Positions 27,463-36,159 of a stretch of DNA of 64,000 bases are shown one piece after another; within the stretch, counting starts at the first letter, position 1, and each line of letters starts with the position of its first letter. The position numbers and the translations under genes are program-made. The notes beneath the pieces are model-generated. The model did no database searches. It saw only the letters and a list, made by a program, of their open reading frames with translations, and was not told where the DNA came from. The DNA is taken from contig JAFSRX010000024.1 of the NCBI GenBank assembly GCA_017445905.1, positions 106,764 through 170,763 on the forward strand. Reading direction: 5' to 3'. This stretch comes from Eubacterium sp. (GTDB lineage Bacteria > Bacillota > Clostridia > Oscillospirales > Acutalibacteraceae).

Positions 27463-28280
27463 ATAACAACGCCCCCCTCATTTCCGTCATCAAAGTGATT
27501 CATAACACCGAGGCATATGAAAATTAATATCATTAAAACGAAACTGAGCGCAGCACCGAGATTATAGTTGTTTGCGCTCTGGAACTGCGATTCAATAACA
27601 TCACCGATTAAAACAATCTGACCTCCGCCGAGCTTCTGGGTTATATAGAAAGTTGAAACGCAGGGAACAAAAACCATTGTTATTCCGCTGAGAGTTCCCG
27701 GAAGGGATAGGGGAAGAACAATTCTTCTGAAGGTGTGGGCTTTGTTTGAGCCAAGGTCCTGTGCCGCTTCAAGAAGTGAATTATCCATTTTTGAAAGAAC
27801 TGAATAAATCGGAAGAATCATATACGGAAGAAAGTTATAAACCATTCCGAGAATAACCGCACCCGGTGTGTTAATCATATGCCATTTCCCAATATGCAAA
27901 GCTGAAAACATACTGTTTAAAACTCCCGTATCTCCGAGAATAGTCATAAGGGAATATGTTCTTATAAGAAAGTTCATCCACATCGGAAGCATAACAAGAA
28001 GAACAATAGTTCTCTGCGTTCTTTGGGTGTGTTTAGATAAAAAGTATGCAAAAGGATAACCGAGCAGCAGGCAGATAACCGTTGCTGCAAGTCCATAGAG
28101 TATTGAAAGAAGTATTGTTGAAAAATATTCGGGTATCTGAGTTAAACTCCCTATTGAAAACGCACCGCTCTTATCGGTTAATGCGTAGTATAAAACCATA
28201 ATAAGAGGCGCAATTATGAACAGAAGAACCCAGATGAGATAAGGCTTATCAAGAAGCTTTGATCTGACAGTATTATTCAT
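27459..28280 (-). CDS. potB: Polyamine ABC transporter permease PotB
   Basis: A 273-residue permease with six helices and EAA loop [21 protein letters not shown]. The start is taken at the second of two adjacent ATGs (28280), 6 nt after GGGAGG; the first ATG (28283) is only 3 nt from that site. It overlaps the end of potA by 8 nt. Confidence 0.92.
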   Translation of the reverse strand: MNNTVRSKLLDKPYLIWVLLFIIAPLIMVLYYALTDKSGAFSIGSLTQIPEYFSTILLSILYGLAATVICLLLGYPFAYFLSKHTQRTQRTIVLLVMLPMWMNFLIRTYSLMTILGDTGVLNSMFSALHIGKWHMINTPGAVILGMVYNFLPYMILPIYSVLSKMDNSLLEAAQDLGSNKAHTFRRIVLPLSLPGTLSGITMVFVPCVSTFYITQKLGGGQIVLIGDVIESQFQSANNYNLGAALSFVLMILIFICLGVMNHFDDGNEGGVVI

Positions 28281-29406
28281 CATCTTCCTCCCAGTTATAT
28301 TCCGCGTCGGAAATATGGTCCATTTCGTCTGAGAAAGAAGAATAATCGCCAAATTCACCCGAATATTCGCTTCTTTTCATAATGTGGATTGCGTCGGGCT
28401 CTATATACATTCCTATAACTTCGCCCTCTTTAAGGTTTTCCTGAGTTGTCTGAATCATCCATATGAATCCGCCAACATCAACTAGAATTTCAAAGTGAAC
28501 GCCTTTAAAAGTAACAGATGTTATAGTTCCTGTTAAAGCAGCGCTTGCGCCGGGTTCAACGATTTTTATATCCTCGGGACGAACAACCGCCTCAACAAAT
28601 TCGTTCTTCTCAAAACCTTTATCAAGACATTTGAATCGAACTCCGCCAAAGGTAACATAATAATCCTCAAGCATAATTGCATCAACGATATTACTCTCTC
28701 CGATAAAGTCGGCAACAAAGGCGTTAACAGGTTCATTATAGATATCCTCAGGAGTTCCTATCTGCTGAATTTTTCCCTTATCCATAACAACAACTGTATC
28801 GCTCATTGAAAGCGCTTCTTCCTGGTCGTGGGTAACATATATAAAGGTTATTCCGAGTTCCTGCTGAATACTTTTAAGCTCTCTTTGCATATCCTTTCTC
28901 AGCTTTAAATCAAGTGCTCCGAGCGGCTCGTCAAGAAGAAGAACATGCGGATTATTTGCAAGTGCCCTTGCGATTGCAACTCTCTGCTGCTGACCTCCGG
29001 AAAGCGAGTCAATAGTTCTTTTTTCAAATCCCTTGAGGTTAACAAGCTCAAGCATCTGAGCAACTTTTTTTCTTATTTCGCTTTTGCTCATTTTCTGAAG
29101 CTGAGGTCCGAATGCTATATTTTCATAAACATTTAAATGAGAAAAAAGAGCATAACGCTGGAATATCGTGTTAACCTTCCTCTTATGGGGCGGAACATCA
29201 TTAACAACCTTACCTTCAAAAATAACCTCACCACAATCGGGCTTAATAAAGCCTGCAATGGCGCGCAGGGTTGTTGTTTTTCCGCAGCCTGAAGGACCGA
29301 GAAGCGTTATAAACTCTTTTTCATTAATGTATAAATTCAAATTTTCCAAAACGGTATTGTCGCCGTAGCGAACCGTTATATCCTTTAAATCAATTATTTT
29401 TTTCAA
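28273..29406 (-). CDS. potA: Polyamine ABC transporter ATP-binding protein PotA
   Basis: Drives polyamine import. Walker [10 protein letters not shown] sits at residues ~37-45, Q-loop QRYALFSH, signature [10 protein letters not shown], Walker [13 protein letters not shown] and the switch His in THDQEEA. The C-terminal ~140 residues form a TOBE-type regulatory domain. I chose the TTG at 29406 because GGAAGAGG stands just upstream; the GTG at 29451 lies inside the palindromic operator region and has no ribosome site. First gene of the pot operon. Confidence 0.93.
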   Translation of the reverse strand: MKKIIDLKDITVRYGDNTVLENLNLYINEKEFITLLGPSGCGKTTTLRAIAGFIKPDCGEVIFEGKVVNDVPPHKRKVNTIFQRYALFSHLNVYENIAFGPQLQKMSKSEIRKKVAQMLELVNLKGFEKRTIDSLSGGQQQRVAIARALANNPHVLLLDEPLGALDLKLRKDMQRELKSIQQELGITFIYVTHDQEEALSMSDTVVVMDKGKIQQIGTPEDIYNEPVNAFVADFIGESNIVDAIMLEDYYVTFGGVRFKCLDKGFEKNEFVEAVVRPEDIKIVEPGASAALTGTITSVTFKGVHFEILVDVGGFIWMIQTTQENLKEGEVIGMYIEPDAIHIMKRSEYSGEFGDYSSFSDEMDHISDAEYNWEEDDE

Positions 29407-29427
29407 TATCCTCTTCCTTTTCTTTAA

Positions 29428-29445
29428 ACACAATTTTAATTGTGT
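29428..29445. promoter_or_regulatory. Palindrome in the pot leader, candidate operator
   Basis: ACACAATT-TT-AATTGTGT is a perfect 8+8 inverted repeat, followed by the GTGTACAC palindrome. It lies between the promoter and the ribosome site of potA. The regulator is unknown. Confidence 0.5.
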
Positions 29446-29481
29446 ACACACGATTTACAAATTTATTATTTGCATACCATC

Positions 29482-29510
29482 AATATATATTTTTTGATAT
29501 CTAAAGTCAA
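29482..29510 (-). promoter_or_regulatory. Promoter of the pot operon
   Basis: On the minus strand: TTGACT, 17 nt, TATATT. It is placed 75-105 nt before the potA start. Confidence 0.72.
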
Positions 29511-29549
29511 TAAAAATTAACTAATTTTTATATTACAATTTCTGTAATA

Positions 29550-29579
29550 AATAATAGCCACATTGCTGTGGCTATTATT
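29550..29579 (-). terminator. Terminator after the DUF4364-like gene
   Basis: AATAATAGCCACA (29550-29562) pairs with TGTGGCTATTATT (29567-29579). The stem includes the last codons of the gene and separates it from the pot promoter. Confidence 0.85.
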
Positions 29580-30201
29580 GGTTGTTAAATATTGCTTCTA
29601 TTAGTGTTTCATAAACTTTTATTGGGTCTGAAATGAATTTTTCTTTAATCATTTCAGCCTGTTCCTTTGTTGTGGCAAAGAGATTCAGCGAAAGAAAATC
29701 AGTGTCTTTATCGCTGATATTAAGATTTACGGCAAAACCGTTATTTTTCGGGATAATTTCAACCTTGTTTTCTCTTCTGTATTTCTCTTTTGCAATGATT
29801 TTCTGACAGAGCTTTATGCTGTTTTCTCTGACGGTTAAGGGCAAGTCCATCTCTATAAGCTCAATATTCGCTTTTGAGGTATTTATAAGAGTCAGCGCTC
29901 CGTTTTCATCCTCGCTTATAACTCCGCTTTTTTTGAGCTTTGAAATGGCATCGGAAACCTCAAAATGATTTGCGAACATACCTTCGTCCATTGTCTGAGT
30001 TATGTTATCAGCTGTAACCCTGCCGTTTATGTTTGCGATAATATAACAGACTATAAGCGAAATTGAGCTGACGGAACGCAGTCCGCCCTCCTGAATTCCC
30101 GCAGTGAAAGCGTCAAAGCGAAGCTTAGGGTCAATCTCATTGAGCGACTTTTTTTCTATATCATTTTCAATATCAAAATTGTTATTGTCTTTTGTGTTCA
30201 T
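29575..30201 (-). CDS. DUF4364-like winged-helix regulator
   Basis: A 208-residue soluble protein. An N-terminal acidic stretch is followed by a helix-rich region (GGLRSVSSISLIVCYIIANI) and a winged-helix-like segment (FEVSDAISKLKKSGVISEDENGALTLINTSK). The layout resembles DUF4364 proteins, putative DNA-binding regulators common in Clostridia. The C-terminal half is alpha/beta and unassigned. Monocistronic; divergent from trmK. Function unknown. Confidence 0.6.
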   Translation of the reverse strand: MNTKDNNNFDIENDIEKKSLNEIDPKLRFDAFTAGIQEGGLRSVSSISLIVCYIIANINGRVTADNITQTMDEGMFANHFEVSDAISKLKKSGVISEDENGALTLINTSKANIELIEMDLPLTVRENSIKLCQKIIAKEKYRRENKVEIIPKNNGFAVNLNISDKDTDFLSLNLFATTKEQAEMIKEKFISDPIKVYETLIEAIFNNQ

Positions 30202-30355
30202 AGTAACTCCTGAAAATATATTAATAATATATTACCACATAATTATCAATCTTGCAAACTTTAATTAAATAATATATAATATGAAACGGATTAGTGTATA
30301 AAGCCTTCCTGTGAGCGGAAGGCTCGCTGTGGATGAGGTGTGTAAAATCAATAAA

Positions 30356-31009
30356 ATGATTAAACTAAGCAAAAGGCTGAGCGCTGCTGCGAATTTGGTA
30401 AGACAGGGGAGAACTCTTGCCGATATCGGATGCGACCACGGATATGTTCCCGTTTCATTAGTATTAAACGGAAAGATTAATTCCGCTGTTGCGAGCGATA
30501 TAAATGAAGGCCCTCTTAATTCCTGTATCAATCTTGTGAAAGAATATGAGCTTGAAGATAAAATCAAATGTGTTTTGTCAAACGGGCTTGAAAAAATCAA
30601 TCTTGATAAGGTTGATGATATTCTTATTGCAGGAATGGGCGGTCAACTCATTGCCGAAATTCTATCTTCCTGTTCCTTTGAAGAACTGAAAACAAAGCAT
30701 GTTATTTTAAATCCGATGACTCATCCTGAGGATGCGAGAAGATATCTTTTTGAAAACGGATTTGAAATTAAGAATGATATTATTGTTAAAGACGGCAAGC
30801 ATTATTACAGTGTTTTCGATGCCGTTTATACCGGAAAATTAAAAGACTTTTCAAACAGCGATTTGTTTATCGGAAAAATCGAAATAAGAGAAGAAAACAA
30901 AGGATATTTCATTCACCTCTTAAATTATCTTAAAAACAAGCAGAAAAGCGGAGAAAACTTTGAAGAGGTTATCTCGTTAATTGAGGAGAAAATCAATGAC
31001 AACTGTTAA
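30356..31009 (+). CDS. trmK: tRNA (adenine(22)-N1)-methyltransferase TrmK
   Basis: A Rossmann methyltransferase that methylates A22 in the D-loop region of certain tRNAs. SAM-binding motif LADIGCDHGYVPVSLV, then ASDINEGPL, and catalytic-region AGMGGQLIAEIL; the NPMTHPEDARRYL segment is typical of TrmK. 217 residues from the ATG at 30356; upstream in-frame GTG codons fall in the dispersed repeat at 30300-30340. It overlaps the Nif3-like gene by 14 nt, the usual partner of trmK in Firmicutes. Confidence 0.9.
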   Translation: MIKLSKRLSAAANLVRQGRTLADIGCDHGYVPVSLVLNGKINSAVASDINEGPLNSCINLVKEYELEDKIKCVLSNGLEKINLDKVDDILIAGMGGQLIAEILSSCSFEELKTKHVILNPMTHPEDARRYLFENGFEIKNDIIVKDGKHYYSVFDAVYTGKLKDFSNSDLFIGKIEIREENKGYFIHLLNYLKNKQKSGENFEEVISLIEEKINDNC

Positions 31010-31745
31010 AAATATTTATGATTATATAAACAGCATTGCTCCTTTTGAATCCCAGGAGGAATGGGATAATTCAGGGCATCTAATCGGCGATTTCAGAAAA
31101 GAGGTTAAAAAATGCGTTTTGGCGCTTGACGGAACAAAAGAGGTCTGCCGTTTTTCAAGGGATATCGGCGCGGATTTGCTTTTAACCCATCATCCGATTA
31201 TCTTCGGCGGTATTGACTGTGTTAAATCCGACAGCGCTGTATATATCCTCGCAAATTCCGGAATTGCCCAGATAAGCGCCCACACCAATTTTGATATTTC
31301 CGACGGCGGAATTAATGATAATCTTGCTGAAATTCTTGAACTTAAAGAAACAAGAAAAATTGAAGGCTCGTTTATAAGAATCGGCGAGCTTGATATGGAA
31401 ATGAGTATTGATGATTTTGCCGAGTATGTCAGCGATAAGCTCGGTTGCAGCGGTATAAGATTTACCAATACCGATAAACTGATTAAAACTGTTGCTCTTG
31501 GCGGCGGTGCATGTGAAGAAGAAACAGAAATTGCAATTAAAAATGCAGACTGCTTTTTAACAGGAGATATGAAATACCATAAAATGCTCGATGCCTCAGA
31601 AGAAGGCTTTGCTGTTATCTCAGCAGGTCATTTTGAAACTGAGAATAAAGCCTTCTTAATGCTCAAAGATAAACTTGAAAAACTGTTTACGGATGTTGAA
31701 TTTATAATTGCACCGTATGATAATCCAATTCAAACAATAGATTAG
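30996..31745 (+). CDS. Nif3-like dinuclear metal-center protein (YqfO/YbgI family)
   Basis: A 249-residue protein with the family metal-binding motifs LLTHHPIIFGG, SAHTNFD and GHFETE. GAGGAG lies just before the ATG at 30996 and inside the trmK coding region. Family members bind two metal ions in a toroidal hexamer. They are often labelled GTP cyclohydrolase I type 2, but their physiological role is unsettled. Confidence 0.9.
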   Translation: MTTVKNIYDYINSIAPFESQEEWDNSGHLIGDFRKEVKKCVLALDGTKEVCRFSRDIGADLLLTHHPIIFGGIDCVKSDSAVYILANSGIAQISAHTNFDISDGGINDNLAEILELKETRKIEGSFIRIGELDMEMSIDDFAEYVSDKLGCSGIRFTNTDKLIKTVALGGGACEEETEIAIKNADCFLTGDMKYHKMLDASEEGFAVISAGHFETENKAFLMLKDKLEKLFTDVEFIIAPYDNPIQTID

Positions 31746-31773
31746 TTGCGAGCCCCGAGACCCGAGTTTTTGG
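31746..31773 (+). repeat. Heptad array after the Nif3-like gene
   Basis: TTGCGAG, CCCCGAG, ACCCGAG, TTTTTGG begin on the base after the stop codon TAG. Then comes CTCGCTTTGCTCGG. The same order of sequence follows lexA on the minus strand. Confidence 0.8.
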
Positions 31774-31817
31774 TTTCTCGCTTTGCTCGGTCAATAATTA
31801 TTAGGAGGCATGATAAA

Positions 31818-33131
31818 ATGAAAAAGATTCTTTATGCTGTTTTATCAATAGCCATAGTTATATCTCTGATTTTTCCATTTAATGCATTTGCCACCCAATA
31901 CATTTTTGGCTATGATGTTTCGCATAATAATCAGATAATAAACTGTATTGAAGCAAAGGAAAACAATAAAAGCTTTTATATGATCAGGCTTGGTTATTCA
32001 ACAAATCATCTTGATAAAAATTTTTGGGAAAATGTAAAACAAGCCTGTGAAAATGAAATGCATTTTGGAGTTTATTTATATAGTTATGCTTATAATGATT
32101 CCGAAGCAAAAGAGGATGCGGATTTTGTTATTAAAACTCTTTCAGCCCTTGGCGAATATTCAAAGTTCTTCAATAAGAGCGTTGCATATGACCTTGAAGA
32201 TACAACACTTTCAAAGATAGGAAAAGCTCAGATAACAAAACAGGCTAATATTTTTTGCGATGCAATTCTTAAAGCGGGCTATGCTCCGATGATTTATGCT
32301 AATACCTATTGGTTTGAAAACCTTATTGATATTTCTGCAATAAGCTCAAAGGGATATAAGCTTTGGTATGCGTATTATCCTAAGGAAGTACCTGATTTTT
32401 CTTCAAAAATCAAGATTGGCTCAACCGGTTACTATGCAGATATGTGGCAGTATAAAAAGGGTGACGCGCCAAAAAATATTCTTGATGAAAATGTTGCATA
32501 TGATTTTGAAGATTTAAGTCATATCTGGAGAGTATCAAAAACAGAAAAAGCAACGCTTTCAAAAGACGGGAAAATAACATATAAATGCGCTCTTTGCAAT
32601 AAAGAAAAAACTAAAACTGTAAGCAAGATAAGCAGCATTTCTCTTTCAACACTTTCCTATACATATAACGGAAAAGAGAAAAAGCCCTATGTAACAGTTA
32701 AAGACAGCAAGGGAAAAACTGTTTCAAAAACTAATTATTCAGTTACATACAGCAATAATAAATATGTTGGAAAAGCAAGCGCAAAAATCTCTTTTAAAGG
32801 TAATTACAGCGCAAGTAAAACTCTTAGCTTTAAAATAATCCCGAAAACTACTGAGCTTTTGAGTCTTTCTTCTTCAAAAAAAGCAATAACTGCAAAATGG
32901 AAGAAGCAAAGCACTCAGACAATGGGTTATCAGCTTCAGCTTGCAACTGATAAGAGTTTTACAAAGAATAAGAAACTCATCACTGTTTCAAATAACAAAA
33001 CCGTTTCAAAAACAATTAAAAAACTTTCTGAAAAGAAAAAGTATTATGTCAGAATAAGAACATATAAAACTGTGGGATCAACAAAGTATTATTCTGATTG
33101 GAGCAAATCAAAAGCTATAACAACTAAATAA
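31818..33131 (+). CDS. Secreted GH25 muramidase-like protein
   Basis: A 437-residue exported protein; ATG at 31818 follows AGGAGG. Signal peptide residues ~1-25. The GH25 barrel (~28-225) shows GYDVSHNN, GVYLYSYAYND, the catalytic-type AYDLEDT, IYANTYWFEN and MWQYK. A short CALCNKEKTKT Cys pair follows, then an Ig-like/Fn3-like tail (~285-437) with YNGKEKKPYVTVKDSKG and YQLQLATDKSFT. It probably cuts peptidoglycan glycan strands at the cell surface. Confidence 0.86.
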   Translation: MKKILYAVLSIAIVISLIFPFNAFATQYIFGYDVSHNNQIINCIEAKENNKSFYMIRLGYSTNHLDKNFWENVKQACENEMHFGVYLYSYAYNDSEAKEDADFVIKTLSALGEYSKFFNKSVAYDLEDTTLSKIGKAQITKQANIFCDAILKAGYAPMIYANTYWFENLIDISAISSKGYKLWYAYYPKEVPDFSSKIKIGSTGYYADMWQYKKGDAPKNILDENVAYDFEDLSHIWRVSKTEKATLSKDGKITYKCALCNKEKTKTVSKISSISLSTLSYTYNGKEKKPYVTVKDSKGKTVSKTNYSVTYSNNKYVGKASAKISFKGNYSASKTLSFKIIPKTTELLSLSSSKKAITAKWKKQSTQTMGYQLQLATDKSFTKNKKLITVSNNKTVSKTIKKLSEKKKYYVRIRTYKTVGSTKYYSDWSKSKAITTK

Positions 33132-33162
33132 AAATTGAAATATTTTGTGCGAAGCACCCTGT

Positions 33163-33190
33163 AACTCGGAGCTTGGCACTCGGAAATCGA
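33163..33190 (+). repeat. Heptad array before rqcH
   Basis: AACTCGG, AGCTTGG, CACTCGG, AAATCGA stand in tandem, ending 18 nt before the rqcH start and preceded by GTGCGAAGCAC (hairpin-like). Confidence 0.8.
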
Positions 33191-33208
33191 AACTATAAAA
33201 GGACTTAT

Positions 33209-34891
33209 ATGGCACTTGACGGAATATTTTTATACCATCTGAAAAACGAAATAATAAATGAACTCCAAGGCTTCCGCGTTGACAAGATTTATCAGCCGTC
33301 ACGCGAGGAGCTCCTGTTTACGTTTAAAACCTTTAGCGGTAATAAAAAACTTCTTTTTTCAGCGAGACCGGAAAGCGCAAGAGTTCAGCTGACTAATCAG
33401 TATGTTGAAAATCCTGCAAAGCCGCCAATGCTTACAATGCTTCTGAGAAAGCACCTCGGGGGCGCTAAGCTCAGAAATATTGAGCAGGACGGCTTTGAGA
33501 GAATACTGACCTTTATTTTTGATTCAACAAATGACCTCGGCGACCCTGTAACATTTAAACTCATAATAGAAATTATGGGGCGCCACAGTAATATCATTCT
33601 TGTAAACGAAGAGGGAATGATTGTTGAATGCGTAAAAAAGATTGATGAATATGTTTCAAGCTATCGTCGGGTGCTTCCGAATATCAAATATGTTCTTCCG
33701 CCGCAGCAGAACAAAATGAATGTATTAACGGAGGATAAATTTGAGATAAATTCTGCAATTAATGCGCTTGATATGAAAAAATCAAAGGCAGTCAGCGAGG
33801 TATTGCAGGGTATTTCACCGATAGTTGCAAGAGAAGTTGAGTTTGGTATGAGCATTGAGGAACTCAGAGGGCATATCTATAACCCGGAGCCGACTGTTAT
33901 TTTTCTCGACGGACCAAAGGATTTTACTTATTTTAGACCGAAACAGTATGGCGAGCTGTGTGAATATAAGTCTTTTGAAACCTTTTCCGAGCTTATTGAT
34001 TTTTATTACTATGAGCAGGTGCGATTCGAGAGAATTAAGCAGAGAAGCAATGATTTATTCCATCATTTAACAACCCTGCAGGAAAGAGCGGTAAGAAAGG
34101 CAATAAACCGCGAGCACGAGCTTGAGGATTGCAAGAATAAAGAACAGCTCAAAGTCTATGGCGATTTGATTAATTCAAATTTATACCGCCTCGAAAAAGG
34201 CTCGCTGTTTTATGACCTTGAAAATTTCTATGATAACAATAATATAGTGCGTATTCCTGCTGATGCAACTTTAACTCCTGCTCAGAATGCTCAGAAATAC
34301 TATAAGGAGTATAGAAAAAAGCAGATTGCTCAAACAAAGCTCAATGATTTTATAAATCAGGCAAAGGAAGAGGCAAAGTATCTTGAATCGGTTATTGATT
34401 CGCTTTCCCGCGCTCAGACAGATAGTGAAATAAGCGCAATAAGAGCTGAGCTATATGCAGCAGGCTTTTTGCATAAAAGAGTTGATAAAAAGAACAAACC
34501 AAAAAAACTCGAACCAAAGAAGTATATATCTTCCGACGGCTTTGTTATAAGAGTCGGAAGGAATAATGTTCAGAATGATGAACTGACTTTAAGAATGAGC
34601 AAAAACTATGATTTATGGTTTCATGTAAAAGATGCAGCGGGAAGCCATGTTGTTGTCAGTACCGATAAGGAAAAACCGGTAACAGATAAGCTCATTCGTG
34701 AGGCAGCGATGCTCGCAGCGGCAAATTCAAAGGCTGCTTCTTCATCGAATGTTGCCGTTGACTATACAATTATTAAAAATGTTCATAAGCCAAACGGCGC
34801 AAAATTCGGAATGGTTATTTATGATAATTATAAAACCGAGTATGTAACTCCCAACGAAGAGGAACTGAAAGAGGTGAAACAAGTTGAGTAA
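33209..34891 (+). CDS. rqcH: RqcH/NFACT-family ribosome quality control protein
   Basis: A 560-residue cytoplasmic protein that in Bacillus adds C-terminal alanine tails to chains stalled on 50S subunits. NFACT-N domain: MALDGIFLYHLKNEI, FRVDKIYQPSREELLF, GRHSNIILV. A central coiled coil (~270-420) follows, then the NFACT-R domain with DLWFHVKDAAGSHVVV and MLAAANSKAASSSNVAVDYT. ATG at 33209 has AAAGGA upstream. It overlaps ispD by 8 nt. Older annotations call it fibronectin-binding protein. Confidence 0.92.
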   Translation: MALDGIFLYHLKNEIINELQGFRVDKIYQPSREELLFTFKTFSGNKKLLFSARPESARVQLTNQYVENPAKPPMLTMLLRKHLGGAKLRNIEQDGFERILTFIFDSTNDLGDPVTFKLIIEIMGRHSNIILVNEEGMIVECVKKIDEYVSSYRRVLPNIKYVLPPQQNKMNVLTEDKFEINSAINALDMKKSKAVSEVLQGISPIVAREVEFGMSIEELRGHIYNPEPTVIFLDGPKDFTYFRPKQYGELCEYKSFETFSELIDFYYYEQVRFERIKQRSNDLFHHLTTLQERAVRKAINREHELEDCKNKEQLKVYGDLINSNLYRLEKGSLFYDLENFYDNNNIVRIPADATLTPAQNAQKYYKEYRKKQIAQTKLNDFINQAKEEAKYLESVIDSLSRAQTDSEISAIRAELYAAGFLHKRVDKKNKPKKLEPKKYISSDGFVIRVGRNNVQNDELTLRMSKNYDLWFHVKDAAGSHVVVSTDKEKPVTDKLIREAAMLAAANSKAASSSNVAVDYTIIKNVHKPNGAKFGMVIYDNYKTEYVTPNEEELKEVKQVE

Positions 34892-35555
34892 TATTGCAAT
34901 TATTCTCGGTGCAGGAAGCGGCAGCAGAATGAAGATTGATAAAAGCAAACTTCTGCTTGACCTCGGCGGTAAAACAGTTATTCAGAGAAGTGTTGACGCG
35001 TTTTTGGATATTTCGGATATTGATGAAATAATCGTAACTCTGAGAGAGGAGGATGTTGATGAGTTTTCTTCTCTTATAACTGATGAAAGAGTGAGTTTTG
35101 TTATCGGCGGAAAAACAAGACAGAAAAGCGTTAAAAACGCCGTTGACACCATTGATGAATGCGATTTGATTATAATTCACGATGGTGCAAGACCTCTTGT
35201 TAAGAGTGAGGATATCGAAAAAGCAATAAGACAGGCTAAGGATTTCGGTGCAGCCTCACTCGGAGTTAAGGTTAAGGATACAATAAAGGTTACTGATAAA
35301 GACGGCTTTGTTGTTTCCACTCCCGACAGAAGCACTTTGTTTTCTGTTCAGACTCCACAGATTTTTAACTTTGCGTTATATAAACAGGCAATAGAAAAAG
35401 CAGAAAAAGAAAATAAGGATTTCACCGATGACTGTCAACTCATTGAATATATCGGGCATAAGGTTAAAATGGTTGAAGGCTCTTATTCGAATATAAAAAT
35501 AACAACTCAGGAGGATATACCTCTTGCAGAAAGCTTTTTAAAAATGAGAAATTAG
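34884..35555 (+). CDS. ispD: 2-C-methyl-D-erythritol 4-phosphate cytidylyltransferase IspD
   Basis: MEP isoprenoid pathway: joins MEP and CTP. CTP-binding loop AIILGAGSGSRM, plus IIHDGARPLV and the C-terminal NIKITTQEDI typical of the family; 223 residues. The start codon is TTG, with GAGGTG 7 nt upstream, inside the end of rqcH. The ispF gene follows after a heptad-bounded 118-nt spacer. Confidence 0.94.
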   Translation: MSNIAIILGAGSGSRMKIDKSKLLLDLGGKTVIQRSVDAFLDISDIDEIIVTLREEDVDEFSSLITDERVSFVIGGKTRQKSVKNAVDTIDECDLIIIHDGARPLVKSEDIEKAIRQAKDFGAASLGVKVKDTIKVTDKDGFVVSTPDRSTLFSVQTPQIFNFALYKQAIEKAEKENKDFTDDCQLIEYIGHKVKMVEGSYSNIKITTQEDIPLAESFLKMRN

Positions 35556-35652
35556 GAGTTAGGAATTAGGAGTTTTGGGTGCTGCGCACGAAATTATAAA
35601 TCGGGTGTGGATGTCCCAGCAAAAATTCCTCATTTCTCACTTTCAACTCCTA
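35550..35652 (+). repeat. Heptad element with mirrored arms between ispD and ispF
   Basis: The left arm AATTAGG, AGTTAGG, AATTAGG, AGTTTTG includes the ispD stop codon. The middle holds GGTGCTGCGCAC. The right arm ATTCCTC, ATTTCTC, ACTTTCA, ACTCCTA (35625-35652) is a degenerate reverse complement of the left arm and ends just before the ispF ribosome site. Confidence 0.82.
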
Positions 35653-35673
35653 AATTAAAGAAAGGGAAAATTT

Positions 35674-36159
35674 ATGAGAATAGGTCATGGATACGATGTT
35701 CATAAGCTTGTTTCAGGCAGAAAACTGATTGTTGGCGGAGTTGATATTCCGTATCAGTACGGTCTGCTCGGTCATTCAGATGCGGACGTTCTTCTTCATG
35801 CGGTAGCTGATGCTCTTCTTGGGGCTGCTGCGCTTGGAGATATCGGAGGTATGTTTCCCGATACGGATGAAAAATGGAAGGGCGCAAATTCTTTAATGCT
35901 TCTTCGCGCGGTTGCCGAAAGGCTTGAAGCAGAGGAGTATTATATTGAAAATATTGATTCAACAATAATTGCTCAGGCTCCGAAAATGAAGCCGTTCATT
36001 GAAATTATGAGGGATAATATTGCAAAAGCCTGTATGATAGATATTTCTCAGGTCAGCGTTAAGGCAACAACAGAAGAAAACTTAGGCTTTACAGGCAGGG
36101 GCGAAGGCATTTCCGCTCACGCAGTAGCTTTGATAGAAAAGAGGACTTATGTTGATTAG
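35674..36159 (+). CDS. ispF: 2-C-methyl-D-erythritol 2,4-cyclodiphosphate synthase IspF
   Basis: Next MEP-pathway enzyme, a zinc-dependent trimer. Metal ligands are in GHGYDVH and the [13 protein letters not shown] segment; the CMP/substrate region [15 protein letters not shown] is intact. 161 residues, as usual. The last 11 nt overlap the start of the GH31 gene, coupling isoprenoid and sulfosugar genes. Confidence 0.95.
   Translation: MRIGHGYDVHKLVSGRKLIVGGVDIPYQYGLLGHSDADVLLHAVADALLGAAALGDIGGMFPDTDEKWKGANSLMLLRAVAERLEAEEYYIENIDSTIIAQAPKMKPFIEIMRDNIAKACMIDISQVSVKATTEENLGFTGRGEGISAHAVALIEKRTYVD

Noticed and set aside
34815-35180. Minus-strand gene opposite ispD
   Set aside because: ispD on the plus strand is certain; the opposing frame is its shadow.
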